From Nocardia acididurans (GTDB lineage Bacteria > Actinomycetota > Actinomycetes > Mycobacteriales > Mycobacteriaceae), in the NCBI RefSeq assembly GCF_016741815.1, contig NZ_JAERRJ010000001.1, forward strand, positions 124,001 to 188,000: a DNA stretch of 64,000 nucleotides, read 5' to 3'. Each line of letters opens with the position of its first letter. Positions within the stretch are counted from its first letter, which is position 1. Shown piece after piece: positions 48,474-55,960 of this stretch. A model generated the notes under the pieces. It made no database searches, had not been told where the DNA came from, and saw nothing but the letters and a program-made list of their open reading frames with translations. The translations under genes and the position numbers were made by a program.

Positions 48474-49640
48474 ATGCGCGCAACCGTGGTCCGCAAGGGT
48501 GAATTCCGGGTCGAGGAGATTCCCGACCTCGTACCCGGGCCGGGCCAGATCCTGGTGAACGTCACCCGCTGCGGCATCTGCGGCTCCGACCTGCACGCCC
48601 GTGTGCACGGCGACGACATGGCCGACCTCACCGGCGCGACCACCGGCTACCAGCACTTCATGCGCTCGGATCAGAGCGTGGTGCTCGGCCACGAATTCAC
48701 CGGCGAGGTGGTCGAATACGGCGTGAACACCCGCCGCCGCTGGAAGCCCGGCACGCCCGTGGTGGCGCTGCCGATCCTGCGGCACGGCCGCGAAGCCCAC
48801 CTCACCGGGCTCTCGGCCGCCGCGCCCGGCGGCTACGCCGAACAGGTCCTGGTGCAGGAATCCATGACCTTCGACGTCCCCAACGGACTGTCCCCCGACC
48901 ATGCCGCACTGACCGAACCGATGGCCGTGGCCTGGCACGCCGTGCGCACCGGACGGGTGAGCAAGGGCCGCACCGCCTTCGTCATCGGCTGCGGACCCAT
49001 CGGCCTGGCGGTCATCAGCATGCTGAAGGCCGCCGGGGTCCGCACCGTGGTGGCCAGCGACCTCTCCCCGCGCCGCCGCGAACTCGCCACCCGCTGCGGC
49101 GCGGATGTGGTCGTGGACCCCGCCGTCGACTCGCCGTGGAAGGCGGCGCCCAAGAAGTCGATCATGAACCGCGACCCCATCGACCTCATCAATTCCGGCT
49201 TCGACGCCATGGCCAAGCTGCGCCGAATCCCGAATGTGCCCTGGTGGTACCTCTTCCGCGCCGCCCACACCTTCGACATCCGCCCGCCGGCCCCCGTCAT
49301 CTTCGAATGCGTCGGCGTCCCAGGCATTCTCGACCAAATCCTCGCTGCCGCCCCCGCCATGTCCCGCGTGGTCGTGGTCGGCGTCTGCATGCAACCCGAC
49401 ACCATCCGCCCCGCCGTAGCCATCAACAAACAGCTCGAACTCCGCTTCGTCCTCGGCTACGACCCCGGCGAATTCCGCGACACCCTGCACATGCTCGCCG
49501 ACGGCAAGGTCGACCCCTCCCCCTTGATCACGGGCACAGTCGGCCTCGAAGGCATCGACGCCGCCTTCACCGCCCTCGGCTCACCGGAACAGCACGCCAA
49601 GATCCTCGTGGATCCGCACAGTTCGAAAACCGCACCCTGA
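48474..49640 (+). CDS. Zinc-binding alcohol dehydrogenase-like protein lacking the structural zinc loop
   Basis: A 388-residue medium-chain dehydrogenase. Catalytic zinc ligands are present in CGICGSDLH and GHEFTGEVV, and the NAD site is VIGCGPIGLAVISML. The stretch that normally carries four cysteines for a structural zinc is missing; VVALPILRHGREAHLTG stands in its place. The segment around 230-260 (DLINSGFDAMAKLRRIPNVP) is an insertion not typical of ADHs. AGGAG lies five to six bases before ATG. Substrate unknown. It converges on iniC across a 29-bp gap. Confidence 0.85.
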   Translation: MRATVVRKGEFRVEEIPDLVPGPGQILVNVTRCGICGSDLHARVHGDDMADLTGATTGYQHFMRSDQSVVLGHEFTGEVVEYGVNTRRRWKPGTPVVALPILRHGREAHLTGLSAAAPGGYAEQVLVQESMTFDVPNGLSPDHAALTEPMAVAWHAVRTGRVSKGRTAFVIGCGPIGLAVISMLKAAGVRTVVASDLSPRRRELATRCGADVVVDPAVDSPWKAAPKKSIMNRDPIDLINSGFDAMAKLRRIPNVPWWYLFRAAHTFDIRPPAPVIFECVGVPGILDQILAAAPAMSRVVVVGVCMQPDTIRPAVAINKQLELRFVLGYDPGEFRDTLHMLADGKVDPSPLITGTVGLEGIDAAFTALGSPEQHAKILVDPHSSKTAP

Positions 49641-49669
49641 CAACCTGCCGTGAGCCTTGCCGAGGAGCG

Positions 49670-51307
49670 CTAGCTCTGTGTATTGCCGGTGCGCGGCAGG
49701 CTGATCCGCGCGAACGGGGTGGTCGGGGGCGCGTGCAGGATTTCCAGCAGGCCCTCGGCGCTGCGGGCGGCGGTGAGGCAGGCGTTCGCGGTGGATTGAT
49801 CCGCCAGGGGGTGGCGGGCGCGGGAACGCCATTTGTGCACGGCGGCAAGGGCTTCCTCGCGCTGGGTGGCGATATCCGTGTGCGCGGAGAGCCCGAGACG
49901 CAGGTGGGTGGCGACGCCCGCGCCGCCGATCAGGCGATGCAGTTCGTTGAGATCTGTTGTGGGGAGCGGTAGTTCGTCGGAGCGGAGATGGCCGAGCAGG
50001 CGGAGTTCGGCGAAGCTGTGCACATCGGCGAGCAGGGTCCGGACCCGTGGCAGCAGGGTGTCGGCGGAGGTGCCCGGGTTGGTGGCGAGGATCCGGGCGA
50101 GCGCCGTCAGCGCCGAGTGCGCCTTCAATTCATCCGCGCGCTGTGCGAACTGAACGTCGAGCACGGTGCGCAATTCGTCGAGACCACTGCGCTGCGTGAG
50201 TTCTCTGGCCAGGGAGTCGGCGTCACGCACACCCAGCCGAATCAGGGTGACCGCCAACCGGATTCCGAACAATCCGAATCGGCCGGCGAGATGCGCGCGG
50301 AGCTCCGGCGGCACCGGCAGTGGCAGATCCGGCCGAGCGAACCGATCCGCCGACAGCAGCGCGGCGCTCAACTCGTCCACGGGCACGGTCGCCAACGCCT
50401 CGAACGCCGCGTACTCCCGCTGCCGCAGCGTGGCCGCCGCGAACGCCAGCAACCCCGCCACCGGAATCACCGACTGGCACAGGCCGGTTCGCTCCAGCTC
50501 GCCCGAAAACCGCGCCGCCACATCCCGCGCCGAATGCAGGGCGTCGATCCGCCCCGCCCCGATCTCATCCGCCCGCGACACCACGCCGATCACACCCAGC
50601 GGCCCGGCGGGATTCGGCCGCGTCGCGTCCGCGCCGCTTCGGTCCGCACCAGACCCGATCCGCTCGAGAAAATCCACATCCGCCGCATCCAGTCGGCGCA
50701 GCAGATAGACGACGGCATCCGCGCTCGGCAGGGCGGCATCCCCGCCCTGCGGGGTCAGGAGCCGGGAGGTCCGCGCGGACACGTCCCGCGACAGCGAGGA
50801 GATGCCCGGGGTGTCGATGATCGTGGTCTGCGCCAGCTCGGCCGAGGGCCATTCCACCTCGAGGCGATCGACCTCACGCGGCGCGCCCGAATTCCAGCGC
50901 AACCCGGACAGATCGAACGTGAGCCCGTGCGCGCCCGGCAGCCCGTCGGCGCCGCGACCACGCCGCACCACCACATCGGCCCGTGCCCCGTCCCCGGAGT
51001 ACGCGGTCACCCGGGGTGCGGCGCCATTGCGATACCAGGTCACCAGCCGCGTGCACTCGGTCGCGTCGGTGGGTGCGATGTCCTGCCCCACCAGCGCGTT
51101 CAACAGCGTCGACTTCCCCGCTTTGAGCTGCCCGGCCAGCGCGACCCGCAGCGGCTGATCCAGTCGCCGCGCGCATTCGTCGAGCTGCGCCCGCACGCGC
51201 GGCCGGCCCTCGAAGGCGCGCCGAGCCGCCGCGACCAGCCCGCGAGTCTCCGGCACCAGCCCGTATCCCGCCGAGTCGTACCTCATCGGCTCGCTGTTCC
51301 GCAGCAC
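49670..51307 (-). CDS. iniC: IniC-like dynamin-family GTPase
   Basis: A 545-residue bacterial dynamin-like protein. The GTPase has the P-loop AGQLKAGKSTLLNAL, switch II IIDTPGISSL and VVSRADE as the base-recognition region; long helices follow to the C-terminus. IniC is the third gene of the isoniazid-inducible iniBAC operon and is thought to remodel membrane with IniA. GTG 51307 was chosen because GGAGG at 51315-51319 gives a 7-base spacer; the frame further upstream runs through a tandem repeat and is not coding. The repeat array separates it from iniA. Confidence 0.88.
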   Translation of the reverse strand: MLRNSEPMRYDSAGYGLVPETRGLVAAARRAFEGRPRVRAQLDECARRLDQPLRVALAGQLKAGKSTLLNALVGQDIAPTDATECTRLVTWYRNGAAPRVTAYSGDGARADVVVRRGRGADGLPGAHGLTFDLSGLRWNSGAPREVDRLEVEWPSAELAQTTIIDTPGISSLSRDVSARTSRLLTPQGGDAALPSADAVVYLLRRLDAADVDFLERIGSGADRSGADATRPNPAGPLGVIGVVSRADEIGAGRIDALHSARDVAARFSGELERTGLCQSVIPVAGLLAFAAATLRQREYAAFEALATVPVDELSAALLSADRFARPDLPLPVPPELRAHLAGRFGLFGIRLAVTLIRLGVRDADSLARELTQRSGLDELRTVLDVQFAQRADELKAHSALTALARILATNPGTSADTLLPRVRTLLADVHSFAELRLLGHLRSDELPLPTTDLNELHRLIGGAGVATHLRLGLSAHTDIATQREEALAAVHKWRSRARHPLADQSTANACLTAARSAEGLLEILHAPPTTPFARISLPRTGNTQS

Positions 51308-51610
51308 CCAAACACCTCCATGCGTCGCATGGCATTCGCGCCGACCAGGCATCGCGTTAGCAACAGGAGACAGCACGCACACCGCGCCCGCAGGCCACGG
51401 GCGCGGCGGGCGGTGCCAGCTCGGGGCAAGACGGCTGCGATCCACCGCCACACCGCAGGCCACGGGCGCGCCAGGCGGTGCCAGCTCCGGGCGGGACGGC
51501 TGCGATCCACCGCCACACCGCAGGCCACGGGCGCGCCAGGCGGTGCCAGCTCCGGGCGGGACGGCTGCGATCCACCGCCACACCGCAGGCCACGGGCGCG
51601 CCAGGCGGTG
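51308..51610. other. iniA-iniC intergenic region containing repeats
   Basis: About 300 bp without a gene. Most of it (from 51391) is the 65-bp tandem array described separately; the part nearest iniC (51308-51390) has its ribosome-binding site and a degenerate repeat remnant (the bases before 51391 resemble a repeat end). Long frames crossing it on both strands result from the GC-rich repeats. Confidence 0.8.
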
Positions 51611-51650
51611 TCAGCTCGGGGCAGGACCGGTGCGATCCACCGCCACGCGG
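51391..51650. repeat. Four 65-bp tandem repeats (MIRU/VNTR-like)
   Basis: Units start at 51391, 51456, 51521 and 51586, each beginning CAGGCCACGGGCGCG. The second and third are identical over 65 bases; the first and fourth differ at a few sites. The fourth unit contains the last codons and stop of iniA, so the array appears to be amplification of the iniA 3' end plus spacer. Each unit can form a stem between CACCGC and GCGGTG. Because 65 is not a multiple of three, no frame is kept. Placement inside an operon overlapping a gene end is like mycobacterial MIRU elements. Confidence 0.9.
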
Positions 51651-53530
51651 ATCGCCGGGAAGCTGCCGGGTTCGGGCTGGGGTGGGCGGGCGGCCAGGGC
51701 TTGACCGCGGGCGCCTTCGATGCCGAGCATGGCGTCGGCGTGGCGGCGCAGTTGGGCTACCACGTGCAGGCGGCGTTCGAGTTCGGTGGCGCGCTGGGTG
51801 CGGTGGGTGGACTCGAGGTTGGCGGCTTCCTGGGCGGCGCGGAGCGAGTCGTCGAGGGAACGCAGGGTGCGCTCGGCGACGGCGGTGAAATGGTCGCGGA
51901 GCAGGCGGTGGATGCGGTGCAGGCGGTCCTTGGTCTCCTTGCCGGTGTGGAAGGCGACGTCGTCCACGTAGCGGCGGACCGACACCTTCGCGTCGGAGCG
52001 GCGTTTGGCCAGGCGGGCCTGCTTGTCGTCACGGAAAGCCTTGCCGCCCAGCAGGAGTCCCGCGCCGAGGGAGAGCGGGTTGACCAGGGCCATGCCCGCC
52101 ATGGTGCCCATCAGGCCGACCATGACGACGCCGCCGTAGGAGCCGCGCACGCCCACCAGGATCTTGTGGCCGAAGCCGAGATCGGGTTCGAGATCGGCGA
52201 GCGTGCAGGAGCCCGCGCGAGAGGTATTGCCGTCCAGGGCTTCTCGCACATCCGGCAGGTCTACGGTGCCCAGTTCGGTGAAGTGGGTGGCGACCTGTTC
52301 GGCGAGTTTCACCGCGCGGTTGCGGGTCCACAGCAGGTTGTCGCCGACGGCGGTGCCGACCTGGGTGGTCAGCCATTCCTCGATGCTCTCCCAGTGCCGG
52401 CCGGGATCATGGTCGTCGATCCACTCCTCCGCCTCGTGCGAGATGGTGCGCAGCCGGTTGCGCAGGTCGTGGTCGACATCGCCCGCGAGATCGGTGACAC
52501 CGTCGCCGAGGGTCTGCTGCCAGACGGCGGTACGCCGATGCAGTTGCTCCGCAGCGGTTTTCGCCGCCCGCAGTTCCCGGATGGCGGCCGCGCCGCGCTC
52601 GGGATCCCGCAGGGCCACCAGTTCACTGCCCAGCGCCAGCGCCAAATGCTCTGCCGCCGAACTGATGTCGAGGGCGACGGTGCGCGCCACCTCGGCCTGG
52701 TCACGCGCCACCACCTGCTCGCGCAGGAACTGGAACACCAGCCCGAACCCGGACTCCCGGCCGAGCTGCTCGTCCTGCAGGCGCATCGCGTGGGTGCGCA
52801 GCAGCGCGGACACCGGGATGATCGGCACCTCGATTCCCGCGTCGCGCAGGTGGATCTGGTTTGCGTCGAACACCTGCCGCCAGTGCGGATACAGGTCCAC
52901 CTTGGTGAGCAGCACCGCCACCGCCGGGCACAGTTCCCGCACCTGCCGCAGGAACTCCACCTCCGGATCGGTGAGTTCGGTCGACGCGTCGGTGAGCAGC
53001 AGTACCGCGTCGGCGGCGGGCACATTCCCGAGCACGCCCGCGCCACTGGTGCTCCCGTGCGTGCCGACGCCCGGGGTGTCCACCACCACGAGCCCGTCGG
53101 CGAGCAGCCGGTTGGGCATCTCGATCTCCACCCGCAGCACGGGCCGTCCCTGCGCTTCGGGCGCGCGCCCGGTGACGCCTCCCGCCTCCGCGAATCCCAC
53201 TGCCACCCGCGAGATTTCACCGTCACCCCCGGCGACAACGAGCGCCGCCCGCTGCTCGACCGCGTGGGCGAGCACCGTGGTGACGGTGGTGGTCACATCG
53301 TCGCCCACCGCGCACACGTCCTGGTTGATCAGGGCGTTCACGAACTGACTCTTGCCCTGATTCCCCAGCCCGGCGACCACGATACGACGGCGCGGATCCC
53401 GCACCTTCCCCGCGAGCGTCTCCAACCGCCCCACGAGATCACCACGGTCCGAAGCCCGCGCCACCGCAATGGTTTCCGACAGTATCGCCAGCAGCGGATG
53501 TCCCGCCGAGTTCCCCGACACAGCTCTCAC
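51611..53530 (-). CDS. iniA: IniA-like dynamin-family GTPase
   Basis: A bacterial dynamin-like GTPase of 639 residues. P-loop VAGLGNQGKSQFVNAL, switch II VVVDTPGVGTHG, base recognition LLTKVDLY. A hydrophobic paddle-like segment lies at about 465-500 (GGVVMVGLMGTMAGMALVNP), expected to insert in the membrane, and helices close the protein. Mycobacterial IniA is induced by cell-wall inhibitors and can fuse membranes in vitro (recalled). GTG 53530 is preferred; TTG 53533 directly before it is the alternative. It starts 15 bp after the iniB stop. Confidence 0.9.
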   Translation of the reverse strand: MRAVSGNSAGHPLLAILSETIAVARASDRGDLVGRLETLAGKVRDPRRRIVVAGLGNQGKSQFVNALINQDVCAVGDDVTTTVTTVLAHAVEQRAALVVAGGDGEISRVAVGFAEAGGVTGRAPEAQGRPVLRVEIEMPNRLLADGLVVVDTPGVGTHGSTSGAGVLGNVPAADAVLLLTDASTELTDPEVEFLRQVRELCPAVAVLLTKVDLYPHWRQVFDANQIHLRDAGIEVPIIPVSALLRTHAMRLQDEQLGRESGFGLVFQFLREQVVARDQAEVARTVALDISSAAEHLALALGSELVALRDPERGAAAIRELRAAKTAAEQLHRRTAVWQQTLGDGVTDLAGDVDHDLRNRLRTISHEAEEWIDDHDPGRHWESIEEWLTTQVGTAVGDNLLWTRNRAVKLAEQVATHFTELGTVDLPDVREALDGNTSRAGSCTLADLEPDLGFGHKILVGVRGSYGGVVMVGLMGTMAGMALVNPLSLGAGLLLGGKAFRDDKQARLAKRRSDAKVSVRRYVDDVAFHTGKETKDRLHRIHRLLRDHFTAVAERTLRSLDDSLRAAQEAANLESTHRTQRATELERRLHVVAQLRRHADAMLGIEGARGQALAARPPQPEPGSFPAIRVAVDRTGPAPS

Positions 53531-53545
53531 CAACCTTCATCCAGC

Positions 53546-55645
53546 TCAGGAGTGCAGCATGTCCCCGATGACATCGCCGCCGGGGTAACTCCCCAGCTCG
53601 ACCCCACCGCTCACGCCGCTCTCCCCGAACACCCCGCCGTCCAACCCGCCACCCTGCACCCCGGCCCCGAACGCCTGCGAAACATCCACTCCCGCCCACG
53701 GATTCGCCGCACCACCGATCCCCGCCGAGGCATCCACCCCGCCCCCGACCTGCGCACCCGCCCCGGACCCGAGCCCCACCTCGACCCCATTCGACCCATG
53801 CACCCCCACATCCACACCCCCGGTGACAGCCTCGCCCACCCCGGTGAGCCCAGCCCCCAACCCGCCCCCAACCTGCGCACCGAGCCCCGTAGCGGCATCA
53901 ACCCCACCACCAACGGCACCCCCGAGCCCGGCACCGGCATCGATCCCGAGCCCGGTGGCAGCATCGATCCCACCACCCACGGCGCCACCGAGCCCGGCCT
54001 CCAGCCCGGTCCCGACCTGCGTCCCCACCCCGACGGCCCCATCAACCACCCCGGAAAGCCCGGTCTCCAAACCACTTCCGACCTGAGCCCCCGCACCCAA
54101 GGTCCCATCGACAGCACCCGTAACTCCCGCACCCAGCTCAGTACCCACACCCGCGGCACCATCGAGCGCCCCGGACAGCCCGGCATCCAGCCCGGCCCCG
54201 ACCTGCCCGCCGACCCCGAGCGCCCCATCGACACCAGTCGAAACCTGGCCCGCCAGTTCAGTTCCCAGGCCGGCGGTCACACCGGTGGCAGCATCGATCC
54301 CACCGGAAAGACCTGCTTCGAGCCCCGTCCCCACCTGGCCACCGAGCCCGGCCGCACCAGCAAGCGCGCCCGCCAGACCGGTGTCGAGCCCCGCCCCGAC
54401 CTGCCCGCCAACACCGAGCGCACCATCGATACCGCTCGAAACCTCGCCCGTCAGTTCGGTTCCCAGACCCGCAACCAATCCGGTGGCGGCGTCGACACCG
54501 CCCGAAAGCCCCGCATCGATCCCGCTCGAAACCTGGCCTGCCAGTTCGGTTCCCAAACCCGCAGTCAGATCGGTGGCGGCGTTGATCCCGCCGGAAAGAC
54601 CGGTGTCGAGCCCCGCGCCGACCTGGGCACCGAGGCCCGCCGCGCCGTTCAGTGCACCGGAAAGCCCTGCCTCCAAACCGGTTCCGAGCTCCGCACCCAT
54701 CCCTGCCGCGCCATTGAGTGCGCCCGAGAGGCCGGTGCCGAGGTTCGCGCCCACCTGGGTGCCGAGGCCCGCCGCGCCGTTGAGCGCGCCTGAAAGGTCG
54801 GTACCCAGACCCGCGCCGGCCTGGGTACCGGCATCCACAGCCGCGTTCAATCCGCCGGAAAGGCCTGCGGCGAGGTCGGTTCCGGCTTGTGCACCCGCGC
54901 CGAGGGCGGCGTTGATTCCGCCGTGCAGTGCGGATTCGAGGCCTGCGCCCACCTGGGTGCCGGCGTTCACGGCGGCGTCGAGGCCGGTGCCGAGGTTCAC
55001 TCCGCCGTTCAGGCCGAGGTCGGTGTTCACGCCCAGGTTGGTGTGCAGTGCCGAATCGAGGACGGCGCCGAGGTTCGCGCCGATATTGCCTTCCAGGCCG
55101 GTGGCGGCGTCCACCGCAGCGGAGACGCCCGCACCGATGCCTGCGGCGAGGTCGGTGCCGAGGTTGGTGCCGAGGTTGGCGGCCAGGTCGGTGCCGAGGT
55201 TGGCGGCGGCTCCTGCCACCGCGCCGATGCCGGTGGCCAGGCCCAGTTCCACGCCGGTTCCGAGCTGGGCGCCGAGGCCGACCTCAGCGCCGGTGGCCGC
55301 ACCGACGTTGACGGCCGCGCCGGTCGCCGCGTTGACCGCGCCGTTCACGGCGGCGGCGCCGTTGAGGCCCGCGGCCCCGTTCACACCGGCGGCGCCGTTG
55401 ACGGCCGCGTCCACTCCGGCGGCGGCGCCGGCGTGGCCCGCGGCGATGATGGCGGACAGTTGCGAACCTCCCGCTACCAGGGCGGATTCGGCGACCATGG
55501 GTGCGACGGCGGCGATGTCCTCGGGGGTCACCGCGCCGAGTCCGGCGTCGGCGAGCGCCTGGCCGGGGTTGACGCAGTAGTCGGCGGCGGCGTCCTGATC
55601 CCGCAGCAGGTTGAGGATGAACTCGAGAATTGCGTTGGGGCTCAT
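53546..55645 (-). CDS. iniB: IniB-like Ala/Gly-rich repeat protein
   Basis: First gene of iniBAC, 699 residues. The N-terminal 70 residues form the IniB domain (AILEFILNLLRDQDAAADYC, LGAVTPEDIAAVAPMV). After it come about 550 residues of imperfect 22-residue repeats of the type GLGAQVGAGLDTGLSGALNG, almost only Gly, Ala, Leu, Val, Asp, Asn, Ser and Thr, which suggests a beta-helix or a fibrous form. No signal peptide is obvious. ATG 55645 follows AGGAG by ten bases. The mycobacterial protein has the same two-part design. Role in the envelope is unknown. Confidence 0.88.
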   Translation of the reverse strand: MSPNAILEFILNLLRDQDAAADYCVNPGQALADAGLGAVTPEDIAAVAPMVAESALVAGGSQLSAIIAAGHAGAAAGVDAAVNGAAGVNGAAGLNGAAAVNGAVNAATGAAVNVGAATGAEVGLGAQLGTGVELGLATGIGAVAGAAANLGTDLAANLGTNLGTDLAAGIGAGVSAAVDAATGLEGNIGANLGAVLDSALHTNLGVNTDLGLNGGVNLGTGLDAAVNAGTQVGAGLESALHGGINAALGAGAQAGTDLAAGLSGGLNAAVDAGTQAGAGLGTDLSGALNGAAGLGTQVGANLGTGLSGALNGAAGMGAELGTGLEAGLSGALNGAAGLGAQVGAGLDTGLSGGINAATDLTAGLGTELAGQVSSGIDAGLSGGVDAATGLVAGLGTELTGEVSSGIDGALGVGGQVGAGLDTGLAGALAGAAGLGGQVGTGLEAGLSGGIDAATGVTAGLGTELAGQVSTGVDGALGVGGQVGAGLDAGLSGALDGAAGVGTELGAGVTGAVDGTLGAGAQVGSGLETGLSGVVDGAVGVGTQVGTGLEAGLGGAVGGGIDAATGLGIDAGAGLGGAVGGGVDAATGLGAQVGGGLGAGLTGVGEAVTGGVDVGVHGSNGVEVGLGSGAGAQVGGGVDASAGIGGAANPWAGVDVSQAFGAGVQGGGLDGGVFGESGVSGGVELGSYPGGDVIGDMLHS
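53800..55340 (-). repeat. Array of imperfect 66-bp (22-residue) coding repeats in iniB
   Basis: Over twenty units of GxGxxVGxGLxxGLSGxxxxAA type follow one another in frame. Unit identity varies, so this is an old array, unlike the near-identical 65-bp non-coding repeats downstream. Confidence 0.75.
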
Positions 55646-55960
55646 GGCAAATCATCTCCTGGATGGGCGGGCCCCGTTGACCCGCGCTGCTCGAATTGCC
55701 TTTCACGTTAGGAACGCGACCCGTTACGCCGAAACGGGGTGAACTCCCCCGTGTCGCAACGCGGCGGGATTGGGGGCAGGCCGGGCATTAGGGGAATTTC
55801 CCCCAACGTGCCGGAGAACCGGTAACGACGAACCCCCAGCAACCGACAGGAACCATGGGTCAACCGGCCCACACGTCCATTTCCACAAATCGGACAAACG
55901 AGCTTTCGCGCGACACGCGGACCGCAACCACCGCGTGTTTCGAATGACAGGGGATCTCGA
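55646..55960. promoter_or_regulatory. Divergent control region between iniB and the Hsp70-like gene
   Basis: A gap of 315 bp with no gene. It must hold both promoters. Two G4-N-C4 palindromes stand in it: ACGGGG-tgaactc-CCCCGT at 55734-55752 and GGGGAATTTCCCC at 55791-55803, the latter nested in a wider TTGGGGG/CCCCCAA repeat (55770-55806). Their centres are about 54 bp apart. I could not assign promoter hexamers with confidence. Confidence 0.5.

Noticed and set aside
51308..51583. N-terminal extension of iniC through the repeat array
   Set aside because: The frame stays open only because of the repeats. A GTG with a good ribosome-binding site at 51307 gives the expected start.
51391..51650. 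CRISPR array
   Set aside because: Units are contiguous with no unique spacers, and no cas genes are nearby.
49988..54793. A 1601-codon open frame on the plus strand, opposite iniC, iniA and iniB
   Set aside because: It is the longest frame in the window but lies antisense to three recognisable genes and crosses the 65-bp repeats. The product is Arg/Pro/His-rich with no domain. It reflects GC-rich codon bias, not a gene.
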